Source: Faecalibacterium prausnitzii
GTDB taxonomy: Bacteria > Bacillota > Clostridia > Oscillospirales > Ruminococcaceae
DNA length: 18,596 nucleotides
NCBI GenBank assembly: GCA_002313795.1
Contig: DCCL01000029.1
Span: forward strand, 5,717 to 24,312
Direction: 5' to 3'
The translations under genes were made by a program, and so were the position numbers. Under the pieces are notes generated by a model. The model had not been told where the DNA came from and did not search any database. It saw only the letters and a list, made by a program, of their open reading frames with translations. This document shows, piece after piece, positions 1 to 8,245 of this stretch; positions within the stretch are counted from its first letter, which is position 1, and every line of letters starts with the position of its first letter.

Positions 1-1543
1 GGAGAATAGGTTTGAGCGTACCGCCGGTAAACTTGTTGCCGATGCTCAGGCCAGTGCCGGCCAGACCGAATGTACCTTCCAGCATCCGCTGGCTCGAAGC
101 CTGCCGGGCCTGTTCTGCAAGCCTGCCCAGCTTCTGCTTTTCACCGGCATTCTGCACCTTTCCGATCTCTTTTCTTGCGCCCATCAGCTTCCACTTGGTG
201 CTTCCGCTGCCATAAAGGTCAGAGATATTTTGCAGAGCGCTCAGGCCGTTGCCGGCGAATCCCATTGCCTTGCCTACATTGAGATCTTTTCCGCGTATTT
301 TGAGGCCGCCGGGAAGCTTTTTATCCTGCCAGTTCAGCGCCTCTTTCGTCTTTTCAGACCATTTACCGAGGCCGCCGGCCCAGCTCATAACGTCGCCTAC
401 ACCGGAAGCCAGATCATTCAGTTTCTTTATAAATCCTGCCGTCTTTTTGACTTTTTCACCTCTCAGGCCGCCCTTCCATGCTTTTGCCGTTCCTTTGACT
501 CCCTCAGCAAGCCCCTGAACACCTTGCAGCGTGTCCAGTATGCTCATACCGGCACTGGCATGTTCGCCGATGCCAAAGGCCGTGTAGCTGTTTTTGCCCT
601 CCTCATCCTGAACGCCGAACTTGCCGGTCTCTCCGATGAGCTGCGGGATGTCAGTCGCAAACTCATAAAGGCTCTGACCCGGAATGAGATTGTACTCCGG
701 GTCGCCTTCTACCCGTCCGCCGCCCCCCTGCTTGTAGGCGTTGATTTTCTGCTGCTCATCTGCGTCCTTCTTTGCCTGCTCACTGCCCCACTTTTTCTTG
801 TCATAGAACCAGGAGCGCATGACTGCCAGCGGATTGTTGACAAAGTTCAGTGCCCGGTTGAGCTTGCCGATATCATAGTAGGAACTCTGATTTTTATCCT
901 CGGTCTGGTTGTTCTTTGGATTGACGACCTGAACGATGTTATCGCTCTTGTGGCGCATAACATCTTTAAAGGCACGGTCATGCTTTCGCTTCATGGAGCC
1001 AATACTCTTGTCCCAAAGCCATGCTGCGCCCCGGGTAAGCCAGTTACCCGGCTTCATCTGCACCCCACCTGCCGGAGCGGAGACAGTACCCATCTCGGCG
1101 GCAACACTGCCCTGCTGGACAGTGTGCACCAGCTCGTGGGCTGCCACGCCCGGGTCGAAGCCGCCCGGCCCAAAGTAGACATCCCGTCCGGTGGTAAAGG
1201 CCCGGGCACCGATGGCTCCGGCCTGCCCGGCAGAAGCAGCGTCGGTATGGAACCGCACATCACTGAAATCCGCGCCCATTTTTTCGCCCAGCTGTGCCTT
1301 CACCTGTTCTGGCGTCGCCGCGCGGACTCCCTCCGCGATGCGGTCAGCCTCCCGCTCTGCCGAAGGGATCTGATGCTGCATGAATTTTGCTTTCAGAGCG
1401 TCCCCATAAACACTCTCGTCCTGCTGGATCTGCTCTGCTGCCATGGCCAGCTGCACGCTGTTCGGCACTGACTGCGCAGCCTGCTGCCCATAAGATAACG
1501 GCGGCGTACCATTCTGCTTCCTTTTCTGCACATATTGCTGCAT
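1..1543 (-). CDS. DUF4157 (eCIS-core) cargo protein, C-terminus beyond window edge
   Basis: Reading the minus strand from ATG 1543 gives 514 codons open to the left edge, so the 3' end is missing. Residues about 57-145 are a DUF4157 domain: IPSAEREADRIAEGV, then GADFSDVRFHTD, GARAFTTGRDVYFGPG and HELVHTVQQ with a HExxH site (H136, E137, H140). DUF4157 is the domain most often linked to eCIS toxins and is metallopeptidase-like; whether it cuts a substrate, itself or serves as a loading unit is unsettled. The N-terminus (QSVPNSVQL, GDALKAKF) and residues 171-270 and 425-505 match the upstream gene. Residues 275-514 are helical with Gly/Ala-rich weakly hydrophobic stretches and no recognised toxin domain. 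A 20-bp gap follows the previous gene, with GGGGGA and GAGG before the ATG. Confidence 0.85.
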   Translation of the reverse strand, partial: MQQYVQKRKQNGTPPLSYGQQAAQSVPNSVQLAMAAEQIQQDESVYGDALKAKFMQHQIPSAEREADRIAEGVRAATPEQVKAQLGEKMGADFSDVRFHTDAASAGQAGAIGARAFTTGRDVYFGPGGFDPGVAAHELVHTVQQGSVAAEMGTVSAPAGGVQMKPGNWLTRGAAWLWDKSIGSMKRKHDRAFKDVMRHKSDNIVQVVNPKNNQTEDKNQSSYYDIGKLNRALNFVNNPLAVMRSWFYDKKKWGSEQAKKDADEQQKINAYKQGGGGRVEGDPEYNLIPGQSLYEFATDIPQLIGETGKFGVQDEEGKNSYTAFGIGEHASAGMSILDTLQGVQGLAEGVKGTAKAWKGGLRGEKVKKTAGFIKKLNDLASGVGDVMSWAGGLGKWSEKTKEALNWQDKKLPGGLKIRGKDLNVGKAMGFAGNGLSALQNISDLYGSGSTKWKLMGARKEIGKVQNAGEKQKLGRLAEQARQASSQRMLEGTFGLAGTGLSIGNKFTGGTLKPIL

Positions 1544-1563
1544 ATACCTCAGTCCCCCGTTTT

Positions 1564-3600
1564 TTATTTTTTCTTCCGTCCCCGATACATTTTACCGATG
1601 GCGCTCTGGCGACTGCGCAGCACGCTCTGCTGCGTTTTTCCACGTCCAAGCCGCTCAGCCACATCGTCCTCATGGTATGCGCCCTCGCTCTTGCGCTTGT
1701 CCACGCCCATCGCCTTTACGATGTCTTCTGCCACCCGGCCGCCCTCGGAGCCATTATCAGTGTTTGCACGGTTCGTCAGATACTTTGCACGGGCCGTATT
1801 GAAGAAGGCCACAGCCTCGCTCCGCTTGCCCGTCTTAAAGCCATACGCCTGAAGCACGATATGTTTGGCGTGTCTTTTCAGCACCCGCCGTTCTGCAGCG
1901 CTGACCTTTTCCGGGTCTTTGCCCTTCTTCACAGCCAGGTCATAGGCATATTGTTCAATGGCCTGATCCAGCCCGGGCAGGTCTTCGTCCAGAACTTTGC
2001 TGTCCATACTTTTCTGGTGCTGTTTCACTGCAATGCCTGCACCCTCGCTGTAAACCGTCTTGGCTCCCATCATTGCCAGCTTCGCAATGGGGATTCCTGC
2101 GGACAAACTTGCACCGGTCTCGATGGCACCGCCCACGACATCCAGCGAGCCCCTCAGCTGGCGGTGGCTGGCACCCCGCCGGGCCTGCTGGGAAAGCAGG
2201 CTCAGATAATTCTTCTCTTCGTCGTTGATGTCATCGTTCGTTCCAAGGTCCTCGTCCACATCTCTCAACCTGCTCTTGGTTCTGGACCCGCCTGCTATCT
2301 CGCCGACTCCTTTTGCCGTGCGGACAGCGCCGCTCAGTGCACCGATGATTCCCAACGGAGTGATGCCTCCGCCGATGTCCATACTCGGAGAGGTCAGGAT
2401 TCCCTTTGCCGTATCGTCCAGCTCCTGACCGTACACTTTTGTAATATTGCTTATCGCGCCTGCGCCGCTTCTCAGCGTACCCAAAACGGACCGGGCCACA
2501 TCTGCACCCGTTGTGAACTTCTTGCCGGTCAGACCGGTCTTCCTGGCCTCATGTGCTTTCATGCTGTTGGCCGTCAGACCCGCGATGCTGCCCGCCAGAC
2601 CCAGGCCTGCAACAAGAGGCGTGGTAATCTTTTTATCCAGATCTGCTGCCCCGCTATCAGACAAGTCCCCTTCAACGATCTCCGCATTCTCATTGCTCTT
2701 TCCAAGCAGCTTACTAAACCATCCACCAACTTTGTTCTTTATTTTCCGGAAGATTTTTCCGGTGTTTTTTGCGATGGGCTTCGCATTTCCCGCCACTATC
2801 TTTGCTGCTCCCAGTCCGGAGGCAACACCCTGAGCGGCAGAATACTTTTTGCCCTCTTTTGCTTCTCCCCCGCCCTGTCCGGGCACTGCCTGCTGGAGCC
2901 CCGGAAGGTTTCTTTCGTTGCTCTGTCCCCACTTGTAATTGTCGTGATCCAGAGCGTGGATTTGCTTCTGAGCACGGAAAGCGTTGATCTCATCCAGCGC
3001 TGCCTGCTGCTCCTGCTGATGCTTCTCATTCCATTTCTGCTTATTACTGCCCCAGGAATGCATCACAGACAGTGGATTCTTGATAAAGTTTTTGAATCGA
3101 TTCCATTTGCCGATCTCATAGTAGCTGCCATCGGCCTTATGTTCCATGATATCTTCGTAAGCGCGCACATGTGCACGATCCAGCTTGCCGACAGTCTTAT
3201 CCATAAGCCACGCGCCGAACCGGAACAGCGCGTTCCGCTTCTGGACGGCCTGAACCGGCCTCTGTGCCTGCGGGTCTTCCAGCATTGGGGGAGCCTCCAT
3301 AATGACGCCCTCGTTGAGTGCATCCGGCACCTCATTCTCCGGGGCTTCCTGTAAGGGGCTCACGGCGGTATTTTCACCCACTGCCTCCGGCTCTTCTCGT
3401 CTCTGCTGTAACTCTGATGGGAGTCGATGGTTCCCGAACATCGCTTTCAGCGCTTCCGAAAGATCCTCACCCGGATCGTTTTTCTCCTGACCACTCAGCG
3501 ACAACCGCAAACTGTTGGGCACACTTTGGAGAACATTGCCCGCCCTGACTGGTTTCTTTGCCGAACTGCTCCGCTTTTTATTTTTCGCATATGTTTTCAC
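1564..3600 (-). CDS. Cargo-like protein related to the DUF4157 neighbour but lacking the DUF4157 core
   Basis: A 678-aa protein starting at GTG with no signal peptide. It resembles the next gene product in three blocks: residues 25-62 (SVPNSLRLS and EALKAMFGNHRLPSE); 126-208 (AWLMDKTVGKLDRAHVRAYE and a SYYEIGKWNR, NFIKNPLSVMHSW run); and about 400-500 (ITPLGIIGALSGAV, SRTKSRL, LLSQQARRGASHRQL). Where the neighbour has DUF4157, this protein has an acidic, proline-rich linker (65-120). The rest is Gly/Ala-rich and helical with weakly hydrophobic stretches (about 325-345, 405-425, 485-515), and the last 150 residues are basic and helical, ending RGRKKK. No catalytic motif is seen. As the last-but-one gene of an eCIS locus it is probably an exported payload or payload partner; that is inference. 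Confidence 0.6.
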   Translation of the reverse strand: MKTYAKNKKRSSSAKKPVRAGNVLQSVPNSLRLSLSGQEKNDPGEDLSEALKAMFGNHRLPSELQQRREEPEAVGENTAVSPLQEAPENEVPDALNEGVIMEAPPMLEDPQAQRPVQAVQKRNALFRFGAWLMDKTVGKLDRAHVRAYEDIMEHKADGSYYEIGKWNRFKNFIKNPLSVMHSWGSNKQKWNEKHQQEQQAALDEINAFRAQKQIHALDHDNYKWGQSNERNLPGLQQAVPGQGGGEAKEGKKYSAAQGVASGLGAAKIVAGNAKPIAKNTGKIFRKIKNKVGGWFSKLLGKSNENAEIVEGDLSDSGAADLDKKITTPLVAGLGLAGSIAGLTANSMKAHEARKTGLTGKKFTTGADVARSVLGTLRSGAGAISNITKVYGQELDDTAKGILTSPSMDIGGGITPLGIIGALSGAVRTAKGVGEIAGGSRTKSRLRDVDEDLGTNDDINDEEKNYLSLLSQQARRGASHRQLRGSLDVVGGAIETGASLSAGIPIAKLAMMGAKTVYSEGAGIAVKQHQKSMDSKVLDEDLPGLDQAIEQYAYDLAVKKGKDPEKVSAAERRVLKRHAKHIVLQAYGFKTGKRSEAVAFFNTARAKYLTNRANTDNGSEGGRVAEDIVKAMGVDKRKSEGAYHEDDVAERLGRGKTQQSVLRSRQSAIGKMYRGRKKK

Positions 3601-3603
3601 AGC

Positions 3604-5613
3604 TCATTCCTCCATGGAAGGCTCCATCAACTCCCGGCTCATGGTAACTACCGTGCAGCCTCCGACCACACGGGACGATGCCTCATCGGTATATTTGCGG
3701 ATGAATCCCATTGTATTCTCCATGGTCTCACCCGCATCATACCGGAAGGGATCAAGACCGTTCATATCTGCTGTGAAGCGGAGGGTGAACTTTTTTTCTT
3801 CCGATACACAGCTGAGCTCTACCATGCCCTGCTTCACATAACGGCAGCAGAGAGAAAAATACTCCTCTGCGCACACCTGCATCTGTGCCTGAGCACGGGC
3901 CGACAGAGGCTGCTTTTCCAGCTGTTTTCTCACAAATTCACGCACCTGACCGATGTTGTCCGGACTAGGTTCCACCCGCAGCCGGCCTCGCTTCCGGTCC
4001 ACCTGACGGCATTCCAGTAGAACAACGGCCCGGGGAACGCTGCCGCTTTCATCAAGAGCGTCCAGCTGTGCCATCAGATCTTCCGGCGTAGCTGCACGCT
4101 GGTCATTCAGCATTTTTTTCAGTTTTTCCACGTCCAGCGGCTGGCCGTTCTCATCCGGCATCTTTAGCACGCCATCCGAATACCACAGCAGCCGATCGCC
4201 CTGCTGGAACTCCACCCGGTGCTCCTGATAGGAGACGTTCTCCACCTGACCCATGGGAGCATAGGCCGGGCAGGGCAGGAAACTGTAAGGCTGACCTCTC
4301 CGCATCAGGATAGGCGCATTGCTGTCAGCATTGACATAGGTAAGGCTATGGTCTCTGCCATCCAGCACACCCACAAACACCCGTAGCAGCTCGTCGTGCT
4401 GGGGCAGCTGCTCATAGAGCTGCCGGTTGATCTCTGCGACGGCCTTCGGGAAGCTGCGCCCGCTGAGCAGCTGACTGCGGATGATGGTGCGGGCCACCAG
4501 CAGCTGTACCGCTGCTGCAAGACCTGTGGTGCCAATACTGCTGAGAACGACCGCCATCCGGGAATCATCCAGTGCAAAATAATCATACGAATCGCCTTCC
4601 ACCTCGGGGGAGGCCACGAACCGGCTGTCCAGCCAGATGTCGTATTTCCGGAGAAAGTCTTCCGGCCGGGAGGGCTCCATGCCATGCTGCATCCGGGCAG
4701 CAATTTTCCGTTCTGCTGCTGCCTGCTCCTCGCTGGCCGCATTTCGGGCCCGCCGAACCGCGTAGTCTGCAATATTCCGGGACATCTGGCCCAGTGCCTC
4801 ATTCAGCGCCTGGATCTCGTCGCCGGTCTTTATATCATTCTCAAACCCCATCAGCTGGTCATCAGAGACAAAATCCACTACACGGGCCGTGAGTTTCTGA
4901 AGAGGATGGACGACCATGCGCTTGGTGAAAGCAAGCTGCACTCCTCGTCCCACCAGAACGATGAGGATATAGACTACCATCATCAGCAGCATATAGGGGA
5001 ACGCTGTTTCCATCAGTCCGGCGGTGTCGATATCTGCCTCCACCACAGCGATCACCGTGCCCTTTGCATCCTTTACCGCCGACCATGCGCTGATTTCTTT
5101 ACCGCTGTGGCCGCTGTGGCTGTTGCTGGACACCGCCGCCTCGTCCGACGCAATGCCATCCTGGATAGCGGGCAGGAGTGACTCCTTATCCTCTTCGCTG
5201 TAGCTGATGATGTTTCCATATTCCAGCGGGTCTGGTTCGTCGCTTTGCAAGGCGATATAGACCATCGCACTCTCGGTCCCCGGAATATAGACGATCAGGT
5301 CGTGGACATCCAATGCCTGTTTGAACACAGTGAGCCGCTGCACCATCTGGTCGTAGTCCTCGCTGCTTCGGGTCATTGACTCGATCTCACTGGTAAAACT
5401 GGTTTTCAGATAATTGGCCGAGATATAGGCCGCACCCTGAGCACGTTTCCAGTAGAGGGTCGCCGCCGTGCCCACCACCGTCGCCTGCGTGAACTTATAC
5501 ATCACAAAGCCCAGCACCAGCGCAAAGAGGGTAAACATGATATTGAATTTCGTCTGAAGCCTCAGTTTCCTGACCTTCAATTTCTTCCGGGCCTTTTCTG
5601 CCTTATCCTTCAT
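3604..5613 (-). CDS. Membrane HAMP / SpoIIE-type PP2C phosphatase-like / HATPase-like regulator
   Basis: A 669-aa membrane regulator. Order (from the ATG at 5613): basic stretch 1-20; TM about 22-43; external sensor 45-203; TM about 204-223; HAMP 223-280; linker coiled coil 285-310; SpoIIE/RsbU-like phosphatase domain 300-535; RsbW-like ATPase fold 550-660. The phosphatase call rests on EVEGDSYDYF (family EVGGDFYDFF), IGTTGLAAAV (family GDVSGKGVPAA) and LLWYSDGVLK (family YTDGV). Two expected metal-ligand Asp positions are replaced: the GD pair reads SS and the last DD reads PR. In the ATPase fold the N-box Asn is missing although DMNGLDPF resembles the G1 box. So catalysis is uncertain. Start: ATG 5613 has GGGGAG 7 bp upstream; ATG 5628 is the alternative. 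The end carries the next gene's ribosome site. Confidence 0.75.
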   Translation of the reverse strand: MKDKAEKARKKLKVRKLRLQTKFNIMFTLFALVLGFVMYKFTQATVVGTAATLYWKRAQGAAYISANYLKTSFTSEIESMTRSSEDYDQMVQRLTVFKQALDVHDLIVYIPGTESAMVYIALQSDEPDPLEYGNIISYSEEDKESLLPAIQDGIASDEAAVSSNSHSGHSGKEISAWSAVKDAKGTVIAVVEADIDTAGLMETAFPYMLLMMVVYILIVLVGRGVQLAFTKRMVVHPLQKLTARVVDFVSDDQLMGFENDIKTGDEIQALNEALGQMSRNIADYAVRRARNAASEEQAAAERKIAARMQHGMEPSRPEDFLRKYDIWLDSRFVASPEVEGDSYDYFALDDSRMAVVLSSIGTTGLAAAVQLLVARTIIRSQLLSGRSFPKAVAEINRQLYEQLPQHDELLRVFVGVLDGRDHSLTYVNADSNAPILMRRGQPYSFLPCPAYAPMGQVENVSYQEHRVEFQQGDRLLWYSDGVLKMPDENGQPLDVEKLKKMLNDQRAATPEDLMAQLDALDESGSVPRAVVLLECRQVDRKRGRLRVEPSPDNIGQVREFVRKQLEKQPLSARAQAQMQVCAEEYFSLCCRYVKQGMVELSCVSEEKKFTLRFTADMNGLDPFRYDAGETMENTMGFIRKYTDEASSRVVGGCTVVTMSRELMEPSMEE
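3609..3613 (-). promoter_or_regulatory. Ribosome binding site supporting a GTG start
   Basis: GGAGG 8 bp before the GTG at 3600, formed by the last codons (Glu-Glu) of the phosphatase-like gene. It supports the GTG start, which has no rival in this short region, and couples the two genes. Confidence 0.7.
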
Positions 5614-5661
5614 GTTCTTTCTCCCCATTCTTTCCGTGTGGAGCCTGCATTGTTGTTCCCG

Positions 5662-5690
5662 ATCCTATCACATTTTCCGGTGTGATTCCA
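5662..5690 (-). promoter_or_regulatory. Weak candidate promoter with operator-like inverted repeat
   Basis: The only sizeable gap of the operon (5614-5708) holds, on the minus strand, TGGAAT (5690-5685), a 17-bp spacer and TAGGAT (5667-5662) with a TG one base upstream of it, a weak sigma-A-like extended -10 promoter. A perfect 6-bp inverted repeat, ATCACA/TGTGAT with an 8-bp spacer (5667-5686), lies between and over these boxes. It would drive the phosphatase-like gene and the two cargo genes separately. The -35 match is poor, so chance is a real possibility. Confidence 0.25.
5667..5686. repeat. Inverted repeat ATCACA-N8-TGTGAT
   Basis: Perfect 6-bp arms at 5667-5672 and 5681-5686 separated by 8 bp. 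There is no following T-run in the minus-strand sense, so it does not look like a terminator. It could be a repressor site or a coincidence. Confidence 0.35.
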
Positions 5691-5708
5691 TGACATTTTC
5701 TCTATTTC

Positions 5709-7850
5709 TCAGTCCATCAGCAGGTCGGCATATTCCTGCAGGCTCTCCCGCACCACCACGATCTCGTTCTTTTTCAGTTCATTGACTGCCGCATTCAGGA
5801 AATGCTTCATGCCGATTTTCGTACCCTCCTGCGCTGCCATGAAAGATGCCGCCAGCACGATATTCTTGATATATCCGCCGGAAAGTTCGAATTTCTCGGC
5901 CAGGAACTTCCAGTCCACATCATCGTCCACCGGAGCCTCAGGCGGCAGGGTGGTGCGGTAGATCTTCTCCCGCATCTCAGCATCCGGGAAGGGGAAATGG
6001 ATAACGAACGTGATACGCCGCAGGAAAGCCTCATCAATGTTCTGCAAAAGATTGGTCGCCAAAATACAGACCCCGTCAAATTCCTCGATTTGCTGCAAAA
6101 GGTAAGCGGTCTCCACATTGGCATTCCTATCATGGGAGTCCTTCACTTCACTGCGCTTTCCGAAGATAGCGTCGCACTCATCAAAGAAAAGGATACAGTT
6201 AGAATTTTTAGCCTCCCGGAAGACGGCTTGCAAGTTCTTTTCTGTCTCGCCGATATACTTACTGACGATCTGGGAAATGTTGATTTTATACATCTCCATG
6301 TTCAGCTCCCGGGCCATGATCTGGGCGCACATAGTCTTACCTGTGCCGGGTACGCCATCGAAGAGGATCGACAGTCCGGTACCGTAGCGGATTTTCCGGC
6401 CAAAGCCCCACTCACCGAACACCCGGTGCTGCCAGCGCACATGGGCGCAAGCCTGTTGGATAAGCCGCTTTTGAGCCTCGGGAAGGACAAGATCCTCCCA
6501 GCGGCAGCCGGGACGGATACGCCCGGCCAAGGTATCCAGCTTGTGTACCACCTGCCCATAACAGCACTGATGAAGCTGCGCTGCATCCAACGGTTTCTCG
6601 GCGATGCGGGCAATGCCCTCCGCCTGCTGTGCAGCCAGCGTGATCTGCCTGGGAGTAAAATGGAATTTGGATGCCAGTTCCTGCATAGAAACATTCTCGC
6701 TCAGGGGCAGCCGCTCGAAGCATTTCCGGAAGAGTATCAGCCGCTCTCCGGCGTCCAACTCAGGCACTTCAAATTCCAGCATAGGAATATTCAGATGTAG
6801 GTGCAGGGGCTTCTGGGAGAGGACGAACAGCCTCCCTCGTGCCAAATCGGCGTGGGCGATGGCATCTGCCAGCTCCGGCGAGGGGGCCTGCCACTCTCCT
6901 TCCTGCGAGAAGCTGCCGGGCTCTACGATGCAAAGCATGCTGTCGGTCATCCGGGCCAGCATAGCCCCCCGGCGCACTGCCTCCGGTTCCCGTCCACAGA
7001 CCGCCAGGTCCGCGAACAGACAGCTCTCCCCATAGCGGCGGCAGAGCTGCTCCACCTGATAGTGCCGCCCACTGCCCGGTGCCCCCGAGAGTACTCCGGC
7101 GCAGGAGGGCACCGTAAACAGCGCATCCAGCTGCCGCCCCAACTCTGCCAGCACCGGCAGACCCTCGTCGGGCCCAGCTGTCCCAGCGCTCCACAGAGTA
7201 TAGCCCTGCGGCAGGCGGGTCTCACCATTCAGGAAAGCCAGCACCTCCTGATTCAGAGCAAGGACACCGTCTTTCCAGAGTTCCGGCTCAAACAGCAGCG
7301 AGAACGAAGGTGCCGCCGCCAGCATGGAACGGTATTGTTCAGCGTGCTTTCCCTTCTCCATCAGCAGGGAGATAGCCAGCGAGACCGTAGGCTTTTTCTT
7401 CGTGATGTCGTCCTGTAAATACGCAAAAAGTTTCTCATACTTTTCGTCCAGAACTGACGCGTAGGCCAGCAGGACACACTCCTGCTCAAAACTGCCGAGG
7501 CCGAACCGGTCAAATAAGAGCAGAAGTGGAAAGTCCTCCCGCTTCGTTTTCCGGAGCCGAAGGTCGATGGTCTGCAGATTCAAAGCCAACTGCCGGGCTT
7601 CCTCGGGCTGGAGCTTTTCTTCCAGCCCTGTCTGAGCAGCTTTGAGCAGATTGTGCTCAAACTCCTCCCGGGTGACGACGAAGCCCAGCATGTTTTTCAT
7701 ATCGTTTTTCGGGCCCACCCACTGATGGTACTGATAGAAAAGATAGAGCCGGTAATCCAGCACCGACATCTCATCCTCCATCAGTTCCCACTGGTTGCGG
7801 TAACCTCTGTCCACTTCCTCATAGGCGGGGGCACGTTCCTGTTCGTTCAT
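5709..7850 (-). CDS. AAA+ ATPase of the eCIS type (Afp15/Pvc15-like), with degenerate tandem module
   Basis: A 713-aa cytoplasmic ATPase. The C-terminal AAA+ module is complete: Walker A GVPGTGKT (499-506), Walker B ILFFDECDA with D557/E558, sensor 1 Asn in ATNLLQN (about 600), paired Arg-finger residues in AFLRR (611-612), and a sensor-2-side GGYIKN (658-663). Before it, residues about 245-410 look like a first ATPase module with a worn P-loop (SGAPGSGRH, 255-263; the Lys-Thr is Arg-His), so only the second is likely to hydrolyse ATP. Residues 1-210 are a helical N-terminal region. In Afp/PVC clusters one such ATPase is always present and is thought to help assembly or cargo loading. GGGAGG lies 6 bp before the ATG, 16 bp after the PAAR-like gene. 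Confidence 0.88.
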   Translation of the reverse strand: MNEQERAPAYEEVDRGYRNQWELMEDEMSVLDYRLYLFYQYHQWVGPKNDMKNMLGFVVTREEFEHNLLKAAQTGLEEKLQPEEARQLALNLQTIDLRLRKTKREDFPLLLLFDRFGLGSFEQECVLLAYASVLDEKYEKLFAYLQDDITKKKPTVSLAISLLMEKGKHAEQYRSMLAAAPSFSLLFEPELWKDGVLALNQEVLAFLNGETRLPQGYTLWSAGTAGPDEGLPVLAELGRQLDALFTVPSCAGVLSGAPGSGRHYQVEQLCRRYGESCLFADLAVCGREPEAVRRGAMLARMTDSMLCIVEPGSFSQEGEWQAPSPELADAIAHADLARGRLFVLSQKPLHLHLNIPMLEFEVPELDAGERLILFRKCFERLPLSENVSMQELASKFHFTPRQITLAAQQAEGIARIAEKPLDAAQLHQCCYGQVVHKLDTLAGRIRPGCRWEDLVLPEAQKRLIQQACAHVRWQHRVFGEWGFGRKIRYGTGLSILFDGVPGTGKTMCAQIMARELNMEMYKINISQIVSKYIGETEKNLQAVFREAKNSNCILFFDECDAIFGKRSEVKDSHDRNANVETAYLLQQIEEFDGVCILATNLLQNIDEAFLRRITFVIHFPFPDAEMREKIYRTTLPPEAPVDDDVDWKFLAEKFELSGGYIKNIVLAASFMAAQEGTKIGMKHFLNAAVNELKKNEIVVVRESLQEYADLLMD

Positions 7851-7866
7851 CTCGTTCCTCCCGGCG

Positions 7867-8229
7867 TTAACCGATGTGCACCAGTATGGCAGGGTTCATC
7901 TTTGCCTCAATAACGCCGCCGAAGTTGCAGATGAGCTTACAGTCTTTCTTGATGGCAGGCATACCACAGATACGCACTGTGGAGCTGCTGACCCAGGGGG
8001 CCGTCACCTGTACGGCAGCGAGACAGGGGCCGGGGGCACCGGTCGCCGCCACCACCGGGTGCATGGGGCTGGAGCAGGTGCCGAACATCAGCAGTTTATT
8101 ATCCATGATGGTACCGGCCTTCATACCGCACATTTTGACCAGCGGCTGGCTCATGACCCGCAGGCTGGCCGGAGCCGTACCGAAAGAGCAGGTCAGCATC
8201 GTATTTTCCGTATTCGGATTTGCACCCAT
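7867..8229 (-). CDS. DUF4280 PAAR-like protein (putative spike tip)
   Basis: A 120-aa protein of the PAAR-like DUF4280 type. The family pattern is clear: an early CSFGTAPASLRV, a central GTIMDN, a MFGTCSSPMHPVVAAT turn, PCLAAVQVTAPW, then VRICGMPAI near the end. PAAR-type proteins sharpen the tip of VgrG-like spikes and may carry effectors; Afp10/Pvc10 has this job in eCIS. Seven Cys residues (in TCS, MCG, TCS, PCL, ICG, DCK, ICN) and a His fit metal binding at a folded cone, though the exact ligands cannot be told by eye. The ribosome site AGAGGA is 6 bp from the ATG. It lies between a hypothetical gene and the ATPase, and no spike gene is present in this window. Confidence 0.82.
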   Translation of the reverse strand: MGANPNTENTMLTCSFGTAPASLRVMSQPLVKMCGMKAGTIMDNKLLMFGTCSSPMHPVVAATGAPGPCLAAVQVTAPWVSSSTVRICGMPAIKKDCKLICNFGGVIEAKMNPAILVHIG

Positions 8230-8245
8230 TTCAGTTCCTCTTTTC

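Noticed and set aside
1344..1673. Minus-strand frame of 109 codons across the junction of the last two genes
   Set aside because: It is a different frame from both genes, contains no domain, and overlaps the start of the DUF4157 gene, whose frame is clear from 1543 onward.
1387..3354. Long plus-strand open frame of 655 codons (and another at 230-1471 of 413 codons)
   Set aside because: They run antisense to the two cargo-like genes, have no plausible ribosome site or domain, and their composition is that of a G+C-rich shadow frame. The minus-strand frames give family matches (DUF4157) and operon spacing.
4396..5181. Plus-strand frame of 261 codons
   Set aside because: Lies antisense within the well-supported HAMP/phosphatase-like gene and shows no domain.
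5667..5686. CRP-type binding site
   Set aside because: The half-sites are in the opposite order (ATCACA then TGTGAT) to the classical TGTGA-N6-TCACA site and the spacer is 8 bp; kept only as a generic inverted repeat.
5629..5708. Rho-independent terminator after the ATPase gene
   Set aside because: The inverted repeat has short A/T-rich arms and no T-run follows in the transcription direction.
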